This document shows positions 6,952 through 13,271 of a stretch of 13,271 nucleotides of DNA, piece by piece. The stretch's first letter is position 1. Each line of letters begins with the position of its first letter. The notes below the pieces were generated by a model, which had not been told where the DNA came from, did not search any database, and saw only the letters and a list, made by a program, of their open reading frames with translations. The DNA comes from an uncultured Bacteroidales bacterium. GTDB taxonomy: Bacteria; Bacteroidota; Bacteroidia; Bacteroidales; UBA932. The stretch spans positions 1 through 13,271 of the forward strand of contig CAMKTW010000022.1 of NCBI GenBank assembly GCA_946415795.1, in the 5' to 3' direction. Position numbers and translations under genes: made by a program.

Positions 6952-8523
6952 TTATTGTTTCACCGTGTACGTGATATGCAGGGTGGGCCTGCGCTCCGCG
7001 CCATTGCCATTGATGACGCCTTTGCAGTAATTTACATAGTCCACTGAATATACAGACGACTCAGAAGAGCTTGATGACGATGAACTGTTATAGTAGTTGT
7101 AATAGTTCATCATATTGTAGTAGTCGTAATAATCGTTATAACCATAACCGCCGTAACCGCTATAGCCGCCATAGCCGTATCCGCCATATCCATAGCCGCC
7201 GTAACCACCATAATACATATTGTACAGGTAGTTGTTATAGTAATCCGTATAGGCGGAGGATGTGTCCTCCTCTTCTGTCTCCTCCCCTGTATAATAATTG
7301 AAGAACCAGAGGTCCCAGCTGCTGTTGAGCGGCTTGCCGGCAGACACCATACGCATAATGTTCTGCACGTAGAGCGTCACGTCGGGCTTGTAATAATCCA
7401 GCGAGCGGTTTATCTCACCCCTGTCGTAAGAACTGTCGTATATGGCAGAGAGCGGATAATACTGCGGCGCGTCGTATGCATATTTATAGCGGGTCACAGG
7501 ATAAAGTGCTGTGGGATAGTTGTCGGGGGCGGAATAGTCACCCTCCGGAACATCGTAAGGGAGTTCTATGGAGGCCCGTGCAACGATTATGTTCTCAAGG
7601 TCGATGTTGTTCTTTGCGGCCCAATCGACAAGGCTGTCACGGATCGCCTCCCCGCTTACGTGGGGCTTGATACCGGCCATACCTTCGTAATAAATCTGTT
7701 TCAGATTGTTGTTGCCGTCCACCTCCAGATTGCTGGTCTGGTGGGTGTAGAGACCGGTGGCAAAACTGCTGCCGATAGGGAATGTCACGGTGGTATCGCG
7801 GTTTTTGCCAAGGTCGTTGGTAGAGTTGAAGGTGAATTTCATCGCCCCTGCGCTGAATTTTGTCAGGCGCCCGCCGGCACCGCCCAGCGGCTTGTCAGCA
7901 GTAACATATATGCCGTAGAATCGCTTGATAAACAGCGCCGTGCTGTCAAGTTCCTCCTGAGTGGCAGACATATACTGCCGCGCAAACGAATCCTTGAGGG
8001 GGATGGTAAGGGTGTCGGTACCGCAGTAAATCACGGCCCCTTCAGAAATCTCTTCAAGAGAGTAATCGCTGCGGCTGAAGCAGTTATTGTAAATCTTAGT
8101 GGTGTCCATAGGTACCGTGAGGGCATACACGTGGATGTTCTGCGGGAGCTGTTCCTGCCCCTCTTCGAGGGTCTGTACTGAAAACTTCAGGAACTGCAGT
8201 TTAGCGCGCTTGAACACAGGATTCTTACCCCACGGAAGGGTGTCGGGCGGGTTCACGGTAGCGGCAAACTCCGCATTGGTCTCTCCGAACGTCTGGTCAT
8301 AAAGGTTACCAAGCACAAGGTAAGATGTGCTGGTCTGCAGGCTGTCTGCCATCTTCATCCCCACAGGCAGGCCAAAAGTAACGGTGTGTATCCTGAGATC
8401 CCGGTCGGAAGGGACGTAAACAGATCCGAGAGTCTGATCTACCTTTATGCAACTGCCAATGGCGAGAGAGAGAAAAACGACCGCCAGCGCGACAACAGAC
8501 AACCGATATTTTGCAATAGACAT
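6952..8523 (-). CDS. DUF4270-type lipoprotein with a Gly/Tyr/Asn-rich and poly-Ser segment
   Basis: The 523-aa protein begins with a basic start, a hydrophobic stretch (residues 8-22) and a lipobox AIGSC with Cys25, so it should be lipidated and placed in the outer membrane. The sequence after Cys (IKVDQTLGS) leads into a beta-rich body with blocks typical of DUF4270 (GNLYDQTFG near residues 72-80; a late block ERRPTLHITYTV near the C-terminus). DUF4270 proteins are widespread in Bacteroidota and have no firmly known function. Residues 412-424 are acidic, 425-479 are mostly Tyr, Gly and Asn, and 480-487 are eight serines; the conserved C-terminal end resumes afterwards, so this is an insertion in an intact domain. 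The start ATG is 3 bp after the GT5-like gene stop, the neighbour usually seen beside this family. Family call is from recall of the pattern, not a search. Confidence 0.78.
   Translation of the reverse strand: MSIAKYRLSVVALAVVFLSLAIGSCIKVDQTLGSVYVPSDRDLRIHTVTFGLPVGMKMADSLQTSTSYLVLGNLYDQTFGETNAEFAATVNPPDTLPWGKNPVFKRAKLQFLKFSVQTLEEGQEQLPQNIHVYALTVPMDTTKIYNNCFSRSDYSLEEISEGAVIYCGTDTLTIPLKDSFARQYMSATQEELDSTALFIKRFYGIYVTADKPLGGAGGRLTKFSAGAMKFTFNSTNDLGKNRDTTVTFPIGSSFATGLYTHQTSNLEVDGNNNLKQIYYEGMAGIKPHVSGEAIRDSLVDWAAKNNIDLENIIVARASIELPYDVPEGDYSAPDNYPTALYPVTRYKYAYDAPQYYPLSAIYDSSYDRGEINRSLDYYKPDVTLYVQNIMRMVSAGKPLNSSWDLWFFNYYTGEETEEEDTSSAYTDYYNNYLYNMYYGGYGGYGYGGYGYGGYSGYGGYGYNDYYDYYNMMNYYNYYNSSSSSSSSESSVYSVDYVNYCKGVINGNGAERRPTLHITYTVKQ
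7063..7251 (-). repeat. Low-complexity coding tract: Tyr/Gly/Asn-rich, then eight Ser
   Basis: This tract encodes residues 425-487 of the DUF4270-type lipoprotein. Among residues 425-479, 24 are Tyr, 14 Gly and 8 Asn. The core (residues 437-462, bases 7138-7215) is an imperfect repeat of Y-G-G and Y-G units. Codons alternate between TAT/TAC and GGC/GGT/GGA, and the eight Ser use AGT, TCA, TCG, AGC and TCT, so the tract is not a simple triplet expansion at the DNA level. Confidence 0.92.
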
Positions 8524-8526
8524 CCC

Positions 8527-9366
8527 TTATGCTAAGATTTGGTCGTAAAACTTTTCGTATTCGTCGATGTAGGCGGTATCCTCCGTGCTGATGGCAGGGC
8601 TGGTGATTATGGGAAGATTCTTCTCTTTTGCATAAGCCTTCAGACTGGCATCCACCCCGCCTGCCGCAGCAATCACACCGTCGGAATAACGAATGGCCAA
8701 TTTTGCAAGATCTGTGCCGGCGGTCCCGGCGGCTATCTCGCTCACATCCTCTGCCTTGATGTTGTTTATGGCGACCCTGTCTGCCATATCGGGAGAGAAG
8801 TTGAGACCATCCAGGTCGTTGTATAGCGAGAGAACCACCTTGCTGTCGGCAAAGATGGGATCCTGATTATAGACCTTCTTGAGATACAGCGGCATCAGAT
8901 AGGAAATCCACCCCTGGCAGTGCACCAGATCGGGCTTCCAGCGGAGTTTCTTCACGGTCTCCAGCACACCGCGGGCAAAGAACACCGCCCTCTCGTCGTT
9001 GTCTGCAAAGAACTTCCCGTCTGCATCGCGGTCCACCGCCTTACGGTGAAAGAAATCTTCATTGTCTATGAAATAAACCTGCATCCGGGCAGAGGAGATG
9101 GAGGCAACCTTAATTACCAACTGACGGTCAACGGCACCCACCACTATGTTCATACCTGAAAGGCGGATAACCTCGTGCAGCTGGTTGCGCCGCTCGTTCA
9201 CACAACCGTAGCGCGGCATAAAAGAACGGATCTCGTAACCTCTTTCCTGAATGCCCTGCGGCAGAAAGCGGCCAACAGTAGCTATGTCAGACTCAGGCAG
9301 ATACGGGAATATCTCCGAGTTGACGAAGAGCACTTTCTTGGCCTCTTTGGAATTGACAGCAGGCAT
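8527..9366 (-). CDS. Short glycogen/starch-synthase-like protein (GT5 N-terminal domain only)
   Basis: The 279-aa protein matches the first Rossmann domain of glycogen synthase (Glyco_transf_5). It opens KVLFVNSEIFPYL (11-23), has a GRFLPQGIQERGYEIRSFMP block (32-51), and carries DLVHCQGWISYLMPLYL (146-162), equal to the D-V-x-H-x-H-D-W segment of GlgA. It lacks two things a working synthase needs: the K-T-G-G-L ADP-glucose motif (here LPESDIA, 23-29) and the entire C-terminal GT-B half (GlgA is about 480 aa). Annotation of such proteins as glycogen synthase is therefore doubtful; a regulatory or structural role is possible. ATG at 9366 is chosen since the conserved domain starts 10 residues later; the frame remains open to 9552 but that part overlaps the start of ftsX on the other strand. 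A promoter-like TACCTTTG lies 18 bp upstream. It is the first gene of the leftward run. Confidence 0.8.
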   Translation of the reverse strand: MPAVNSKEAKKVLFVNSEIFPYLPESDIATVGRFLPQGIQERGYEIRSFMPRYGCVNERRNQLHEVIRLSGMNIVVGAVDRQLVIKVASISSARMQVYFIDNEDFFHRKAVDRDADGKFFADNDERAVFFARGVLETVKKLRWKPDLVHCQGWISYLMPLYLKKVYNQDPIFADSKVVLSLYNDLDGLNFSPDMADRVAINNIKAEDVSEIAAGTAGTDLAKLAIRYSDGVIAAAGGVDASLKAYAKEKNLPIITSPAISTEDTAYIDEYEKFYDQILA

Positions 9367-9384
9367 ATTAAGGCAAATTTCATA

Positions 9385-9392
9385 CAAAGGTA
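9385..9392 (-). promoter_or_regulatory. Putative -7 promoter element (TACCTTTG) for the leftward operon
   Basis: TACCTTTG fits the Bacteroidota consensus TAnnTTTG exactly. It lies 18 bp before the ATG at 9366, giving a leader of about 10-12 nt. No convincing -33 TTTG is seen 19-21 bp further upstream, so the call rests on one element. Confidence 0.5.
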
Positions 9393-9404
9393 ATAAAAAT
9401 TTTT

Positions 9405-9412
9405 TAACTTCG
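9405..9412 (+). promoter_or_regulatory. Possible -7 element (TAACTTCG) for the rightward operon
   Basis: TAACTTCG differs from TAnnTTTG at one base and lies about 21 bp before the ftsX ATG. No good -33 box is visible. Weak call. Confidence 0.3.
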
Positions 9413-9433
9413 GGTCGGAAATCGTTATAAACA

Positions 9434-10312
9434 ATGAAAAATGACAACAGTAAGATAGTTGGCCGCCGGTTAGTCAGATCGTATCTTACCTCAATTGTCA
9501 GCATCTCCCTGGTGTTGTTTCTGATGGCTGTCGCCTGCTTTGTATGGTTCAATACAAAGAGCCTTTCAAATTATTTCAAGGAGAATTCCGTGGTGTCGGT
9601 TATACTTCATAACAACGCCTCGGAAGAGCAGGCTGCGGACCTGATGCAAAAGATTGAAAACTACGGCTTTGTAAAGAGTGTCAAATGTATATCCCGCGAA
9701 CAGGGACAGAAAGAGATGGAAGAACTGCTGGGAAAGGATTTCCTGGACGTGTTCGCCTCCAGCCCCATCCCCGTTTCACTGGAAATCAATCTCAAAAGCA
9801 CACATTTCTCAAAAGATTCGCTGGCCGTGGTCCGGAAAGTGCTCGGCGCCGAGCCCCTGGTGAGGGAGGTCACCTGCCAGGAGTCACTGGTAGAGGCTAT
9901 GAACAACAACCTGGACAAGATAGGCCTCTTCGTGGCAGCAATCATAGCCGTCTTGCTGATAATATCCGTAGCCCTGATTGCCAACACTGTACGCCTGAAC
10001 ATATATTCAAAACGTTTCACAATCCACACGATGCGCCTGGTGGGTGCCAAGCGGAGCTTTATCCGCAAGCCGTTCCTCCGTCAGGCATTCTGGCAGGGCG
10101 CCATTTCTGCCCTGATTGCCGACGCCGCCTTCGCGCTTGCGCTGCAATATGCCTGGAAACATATTGGAGAAATGTTCGGATTGTTTAATAATGAAACAAT
10201 TATTACTATCTTTGCAATCGTATTCGCAGCGGGCGTGTTCATATGCGTGTGTACCGCTGCCTATATGGTTAACAAACTGTCCGATATCTCAAAAGACGAT
10301 TTATACCTGTAG
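9434..10312 (+). CDS. ftsX: Cell-division protein FtsX
   Basis: The 292-aa product has the FtsX layout: a short cytoplasmic N-terminus, TM1 at about 20-39, a large periplasmic domain (about 41-160), then three TM segments at about 163-185, 217-240 and 256-279. The block NTVRLNIYSKRFTIHTMRLVGA (184-205) is the FtsX cytoplasmic loop that contacts the FtsE ATPase, with the M-R-L-V-G-A signature. FtsX with FtsE forms an ABC-transporter-like complex at the division septum that activates peptidoglycan hydrolases. ftsE is not in this window; in Bacteroidota it is commonly placed elsewhere. It opens the rightward run, followed after 7 bp by the DUF3098 gene, the neighbour expected in this phylum. High confidence. 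Confidence 0.93.
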   Translation: MKNDNSKIVGRRLVRSYLTSIVSISLVLFLMAVACFVWFNTKSLSNYFKENSVVSVILHNNASEEQAADLMQKIENYGFVKSVKCISREQGQKEMEELLGKDFLDVFASSPIPVSLEINLKSTHFSKDSLAVVRKVLGAEPLVREVTCQESLVEAMNNNLDKIGLFVAAIIAVLLIISVALIANTVRLNIYSKRFTIHTMRLVGAKRSFIRKPFLRQAFWQGAISALIADAAFALALQYAWKHIGEMFGLFNNETIITIFAIVFAAGVFICVCTAAYMVNKLSDISKDDLYL

Positions 10313-10319
10313 TTAAGCG

Positions 10320-10550
10320 ATGAGTGATTTCTCAGTTTCCGAAAGAGGCGTACGGACTATACTCATAGGGCTGGTGATGATGGTTGCGGGTTTCATCCTG
10401 ATGACCGGCGGCGGCAGCAACGACCCCGACGTGTTCAACGAGGGGATGTTTGACGTCTGCAAACTGGTGGCCGCCCCTATAGTTATCCTGCTGGGTATCG
10501 CAGTGGTGATTATCGGCATAATGAAAAAACCTAAAGACATTCAAGAATAA
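10320..10550 (+). CDS. DUF3098 family small membrane protein
   Basis: The 76-aa protein has two hydrophobic segments (about 13-30 and 49-68) joined by a loop with GGGSNDPDVFNEGMFD, and a basic C-terminal end (MKKPKD), so it is a small inner-membrane hairpin. This pattern and its place between ftsX and uppP match DUF3098, a Bacteroidota family of unknown function. ATG at 10320 follows the ftsX stop by 7 bp; its TAA is directly followed by the uppP ATG, so the two are likely translated together. A role in division or lipid-carrier cycling is suggested only by location. Confidence 0.85.
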   Translation: MSDFSVSERGVRTILIGLVMMVAGFILMTGGGSNDPDVFNEGMFDVCKLVAAPIVILLGIAVVIIGIMKKPKDIQE

Positions 10551-11327
10551 ATGGAGTGGGTAAAAGCTATTATCCTTGGGGTTTTACAGGGACTTACAGA
10601 ATTCCTGCCTGTTAGTAGCAGCGGCCATCTGGCAATCGCAAAGGGCCTTTTTGGCATTTCAACGAACGACATTGCATTCGAGATTGTGGTGCATGCCGCC
10701 ACTTCGCTCAGTGTGATTGTGGTATTCTGGAAGGATATTGTCAAACTGTTTAACGGAGTAAAGAAATTCGAATACAACACCGAGACCCAGTATGTACTGA
10801 TGCTGCTTGTCTCTATGATACCGGTAGCCATCGTAGGGCTGTTCTTCAAGGACAAGGTTGAGAGCCTTTTCGCCACCGGCCCCCTAAATATCGGGTGCGC
10901 CCTGCTGGTAACCGCGATGCTGCTGGTCGTAAGCCAGATGTACAGCCCCCGTCACGGGCACAGGATGACATTCAAGCGCGCTATCCTTATGGGTATTGCC
11001 CAGGCAGTCGCAGTGATTCCGGGACTCTCCCGCAGCGGCGCAACCATAGCGACCGGCCTGTTGAGCGGCGCCCGCAAGGAAGAGGCCGCGCGGTTCTCTT
11101 TCCTGATGGTACTGGTACCCATTCTGGGAGAGGCGTTCCTGGAACTTGTCAGCGGAGGGCTGGCACACTCAAGTATGGGAGTAGTTCCCCTGGCGCTGGG
11201 ATTCGTATCCGCCTATCTCAGCGGCGTGTTCGCCTGCAAGGTGATGATTGAATTCGTAAAAAACGCATCCCTGGGTTGGTTTGCCATTTACTGTACCGTC
11301 GTAGGTATCATCTGCCTCATCGTATAA
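10551..11327 (+). CDS. uppP: Undecaprenyl-diphosphatase (UppP/BacA)
   Basis: The 258-aa integral membrane protein removes a phosphate from undecaprenyl diphosphate, recycling the lipid carrier used for peptidoglycan and surface glycans; its loss is classically linked to bacitracin sensitivity. Catalytic motifs are intact: Q-x-x-x-E at 13-17 (QGLTE) with SSSGH at 22-26 (His26), and PGLSRSGAT at 157-165 with the essential Arg161. Several hydrophobic segments span the length, and size fits the family (about 260-270 aa). The ATG directly follows the DUF3098 stop with no gap. Many Bacteroidota have truB next; here an LpxH-type gene follows 6 bp later. Very confident. Confidence 0.96.
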   Translation: MEWVKAIILGVLQGLTEFLPVSSSGHLAIAKGLFGISTNDIAFEIVVHAATSLSVIVVFWKDIVKLFNGVKKFEYNTETQYVLMLLVSMIPVAIVGLFFKDKVESLFATGPLNIGCALLVTAMLLVVSQMYSPRHGHRMTFKRAILMGIAQAVAVIPGLSRSGATIATGLLSGARKEEAARFSFLMVLVPILGEAFLELVSGGLAHSSMGVVPLALGFVSAYLSGVFACKVMIEFVKNASLGWFAIYCTVVGIICLIV

Positions 11328-11333
11328 TCCGGG

Positions 11334-12077
11334 ATGGAGCGAGGGCGCTACATCTTCACTTCAGATTTGCACCTGGGAGCGGAGAAGTATGCCGCCTCGC
11401 AGGAAGATTTCATCTATTTTCTCACTAACCTGCCCCAAGACACGAGGGCACTCTACCTGCTGGGAGATGTGTTCGACTTCTGGTTTGAACGGAAGCTGCG
11501 TCCAGTGGGATTTGAAGCAATACTGAAGGCTCTTGCAGACACCGTCGGCAGAGGCGTGGAGGTCTTTTTCCTGAAGGGTAACCACGACTGGTGGACCTTT
11601 GGCCTGCTGGAGCGGGAAACAGGCCTTAAGGTACTCGGCCCGCAGCCGGTAGTCCTTAACCTGAACGGCAAACGGCTGGTAATAGCCCATGGCGATGATC
11701 TGGGACCGATGGATTTCAAGGCGCGACTCACCCGCACGGTGCTCAAGGGCCGCCTCTCTATATTCCTGGCCAGATATCTTATACCGGAGCGACTGCTCTA
11801 CCGCATCGCTAAGGTCTGGACACGCTCCAGCCGCCACAGCAACGACCTCAACCCCTACACCTTTACCACAGATAGCCCCCTGTACCGCTTTGCGTGCAAC
11901 TTTGAGAAAAACAATCCGGTGGATCACCTCATATTCGGACACATTCACCAACCGGTTGATATGTCCACTCCCGGCGGAGCCGGATTGCACATACTCAACG
12001 ACTGGTCGCAGGGACCTTCCTGGCTGGAATTTGACGGAGAGACAATTTCGAGATATTTTTGTACATTTGAGAATTAA
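11334..12077 (+). CDS. lpxH: UDP-2,3-diacylglucosamine diphosphatase family protein (LpxH-type metallophosphoesterase)
   Basis: The 247-aa protein has the full metal-binding set of calcineurin-like phosphoesterases of the LpxH group: SDLHLG (10-15; Asp11, His13), GDVFDFWF (44-51; Asp45), GNHDWW (82-87; Asn83, His84), HGDD (119-122) and FGHIHQP (201-207; His203, His205). LpxH cleaves UDP-2,3-diacylglucosamine to lipid X and UMP, the fourth step of lipid A synthesis at the inner face of the membrane. Two metal ions (Mn in LpxH) would be held by these residues. The middle (about 123-180), with FKARLTR and a basic helix, is where LpxH carries its lipid-binding cap. The ATG follows uppP by 6 bp. 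The alternative is a related phosphoesterase with another substrate; the motif DFWF and location in an envelope operon favour LpxH. Confidence 0.8.
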   Translation: MERGRYIFTSDLHLGAEKYAASQEDFIYFLTNLPQDTRALYLLGDVFDFWFERKLRPVGFEAILKALADTVGRGVEVFFLKGNHDWWTFGLLERETGLKVLGPQPVVLNLNGKRLVIAHGDDLGPMDFKARLTRTVLKGRLSIFLARYLIPERLLYRIAKVWTRSSRHSNDLNPYTFTTDSPLYRFACNFEKNNPVDHLIFGHIHQPVDMSTPGGAGLHILNDWSQGPSWLEFDGETISRYFCTFEN

Positions 12078-12093
12078 ATAAACCAGATAAGAT

Positions 12094-13008
12094 ATGAAAC
12101 CTACACTTTTGATACTGGCGGCAGGAATGGGTTCCCGCTACGGTGGACTCAAACAGATGGACGGCCTCGGCCCCAACGGAGAGGCTATCATTGACTACTC
12201 TATCTACGACGCTATCCGCGCCGGATTCGGCAAAATCGTATTTGTAATCCGACACAGCTTTGCAGAGACCTTCAAAGAGCATTTCCAGGCAAAGAAGTTT
12301 GGCGGCAACGTAGAGTTTGAGTTTGTATATCAAGAGCTGGACTACCTCCCAAAGGGCTATTCTGTTCCCGAGGGACGCGTTAAACCGTGGGGCACCAACC
12401 ACGCCGTGATGATGGCTAAAGATGTCATCAAAGAGCCCTTCGCCGTAATTAATGCCGACGACTTTTACGGCAAGGAGAGCTACCAGACAATGGCCGGTTA
12501 TCTGCGCAGCATAGAGGGTACCAAAGGAAAGTATTCTATGATAGGTTATCGTCTGGAGAACACTCTCAGCGACTTTGGCAGTGTATCACGTGGCGTATGT
12601 ACCACCGATGCCGATTCCCTGCTGACATCCGTGACAGAGCGTACCGCCATATCCCGCAAGGGCGACAAGATAGTTTTTGCAGAGGGCGACAAAGAGACAG
12701 AACTCGACCCGGTCTGCCCCGTATCAATGAACTTCTGGGGCTTCACCCCCGAGTATTTTGAATATAGCGAAGATGTATTCAAGGAGTTTCTGGACGACGC
12801 CATTTCCAGCGGCAACCTCAAGGCTGAATTCTTCATCCCCTACATCGTGGACAAGCTGATTGCCCGCGGCCTGGCTTCCGTAAAAGTTCTCGACTGCGAT
12901 GCCAAGTGGTTTGGCGTGACTTACAAGGAGGACCGTCCCTTCACCGTAGAGAAGATCAACGCCCTTATCAAGGCTGGCGTATATCCTGCAAAAATCCGCG
13001 AGTTCTAA
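12094..13008 (+). CDS. Sugar nucleotidyltransferase (NTP_transferase family)
   Basis: The 304-aa cytosolic protein starts with the nucleotide-binding signature LAAGMGSRYGGLKQ (8-21), where the GxGxR loop and Lys20 hold the NTP phosphates. PWGTNHAVMMAKD (98-110) and NADDFYG (120-126) follow; the paired Asp residues bind Mg2+. It therefore joins a nucleotide to a sugar 1-phosphate or similar molecule. The shape is close to a group of Bacteroidota proteins of about 300 aa annotated only as nucleotidyltransferase; it is not clearly GlmU, RfbA or GalU, and the substrate cannot be read from sequence. It starts 16 bp after the lpxH-like gene, in the same envelope run, so it may supply an activated sugar for surface glycans. 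Confidence 0.85.
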   Translation: MKPTLLILAAGMGSRYGGLKQMDGLGPNGEAIIDYSIYDAIRAGFGKIVFVIRHSFAETFKEHFQAKKFGGNVEFEFVYQELDYLPKGYSVPEGRVKPWGTNHAVMMAKDVIKEPFAVINADDFYGKESYQTMAGYLRSIEGTKGKYSMIGYRLENTLSDFGSVSRGVCTTDADSLLTSVTERTAISRKGDKIVFAEGDKETELDPVCPVSMNFWGFTPEYFEYSEDVFKEFLDDAISSGNLKAEFFIPYIVDKLIARGLASVKVLDCDAKWFGVTYKEDRPFTVEKINALIKAGVYPAKIREF

Positions 13009-13017
13009 AATCCGCCA

Positions 13018-13271
13018 ATGCTGTCCGGCGCAAAAAGAATAGCTGTCGCGCTCTTCCTGGCGTTGGCCGCCTTCCCGGCCAACGCCCAGCTAGGGACGGT
13101 GTTTTCATATTTCTCCGGATGGAGGGATGCTTTCTCTGAAGAGAGTATGTCGGACTGGCGGCCGGAATTCACACTCAGATACTCTCTGGGCATCCGCACA
13201 AAAGGGCCCGCCGTGACCGTCGGAATCAGGGTAGACAGAAACCATACTCTGGGAATAATGGCCGGTCAATG
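13018..13271 (+). CDS. Secreted protein of unknown function, partial (C-terminus beyond the right edge)
   Basis: An open frame from ATG at 13018 runs 84 codons to the right edge. The N-terminus is a clean Sec signal peptide: basic residues at 6-7, hydrophobic core at about 8-19, and ANA followed by Gln, so cleavage is expected after Ala23. The mature part has alternating polar/hydrophobic stretches (FTLRYSLGI, AVTVGIRVD, HTLGIMAGQ) that look like amphipathic beta strands, as in outer-membrane barrels, but too little is present to name a family. It begins 9 bp after the nucleotidyltransferase stop, so it probably shares the operon. Confidence 0.75.
   Translation, partial: MLSGAKRIAVALFLALAAFPANAQLGTVFSYFSGWRDAFSEESMSDWRPEFTLRYSLGIRTKGPAVTVGIRVDRNHTLGIMAGQ

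Larger units (their letters stand above)
9367..9433. promoter_or_regulatory. Divergent intergenic promoter region
   Basis: This 67-bp AT-rich gap separates the first genes of the two divergent runs and is the only place in the window without coding sequence longer than about 20 bp. Both operons must start here or be read from outside the window. Each strand has a plausible Bacteroidota -7 element. No clear operator palindrome is visible. Confidence 0.7.

Noticed and set aside
7138..7215. CRISPR-like or tandem DNA repeat
   Set aside because: The repetition is protein-level Y-G-G with varying codons inside an intact frame; there are no spacers of constant length.
8527..9366. Functional glycogen synthase (glgA)
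   Set aside because: The K-T-G-G-L motif and the C-terminal GT-B domain are absent, so the gene symbol was not assigned.
9367..9552. N-terminal extension of the GT5-like protein to an upstream ATG at 9552
   Set aside because: It would overlap the start of ftsX on the other strand, crosses the promoter element, and the added 62 residues are not part of the GT5 domain.
11361..11990. Minus-strand open frame of 209 codons opposite lpxH
   Set aside because: The plus strand carries all LpxH metal motifs; the opposite frame has none.

Overview
The window looks like chromosomal DNA from a Bacteroidota bacterium, most likely Bacteroidales. The evidence is two protein families typical of that phylum (a DUF4270-type lipoprotein and a DUF3098-type small membrane protein), a short glycogen-synthase-like protein beside the DUF4270 gene, weak Shine-Dalgarno sequences and a TAnnTTTG-type promoter element. 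The genus cannot be fixed from this sequence. I see no mobile element, CRISPR array, rRNA, tRNA or phage gene, and coding density is very high.

The layout is two divergent gene runs that start from one 67-bp AT-rich intergenic region (9367-9433). The leftward run (9366 down to 1, minus strand) has seven tightly packed genes: a truncated GT5 (glycogen-synthase-like) protein; a DUF4270 lipoprotein with a Gly/Tyr/Asn-rich and poly-Ser segment; a CgeB-like glycosyltransferase; a TagD-like glycerol-3-phosphate cytidylyltransferase; an asparagine-synthase-like ATP-pyrophosphatase without a glutaminase domain; a TagB/TagF-like CDP-glycerol glycerophosphotransferase; and the first 1080 codons of a very large alpha-2-macroglobulin-type protein that leaves the window on the left. 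Gaps are 3 to 14 bp and two junctions are 4-bp ATGA overlaps, so co-transcription is likely.

The rightward run (9434 to the right edge, plus strand) is an envelope operon: ftsX, a DUF3098 membrane protein, uppP (undecaprenyl-diphosphate phosphatase), an LpxH-type UDP-2,3-diacylglucosamine pyrophosphohydrolase, a sugar nucleotidyltransferase, and the start of a secreted protein that leaves the window on the right. Gaps are 0 to 16 bp.

Most genes here point to the cell envelope: division (FtsX), lipid-carrier recycling (UppP), lipid A (LpxH) and activated sugars (nucleotidyltransferase) on one side. On the other side are CDP-glycerol synthesis, glycerol-phosphate transfer, glycosyl transfer, a possible amidation step, a surface lipoprotein and a macroglobulin-like protein. 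The most interesting possibility is that the leftward operon makes a glycerol-phosphate-modified surface glycan in a Gram-negative bacterium, a teichoic-acid-like chemistry joined to a lipoprotein and a macroglobulin. The individual families are recognisable from motifs; the joint pathway is inference.
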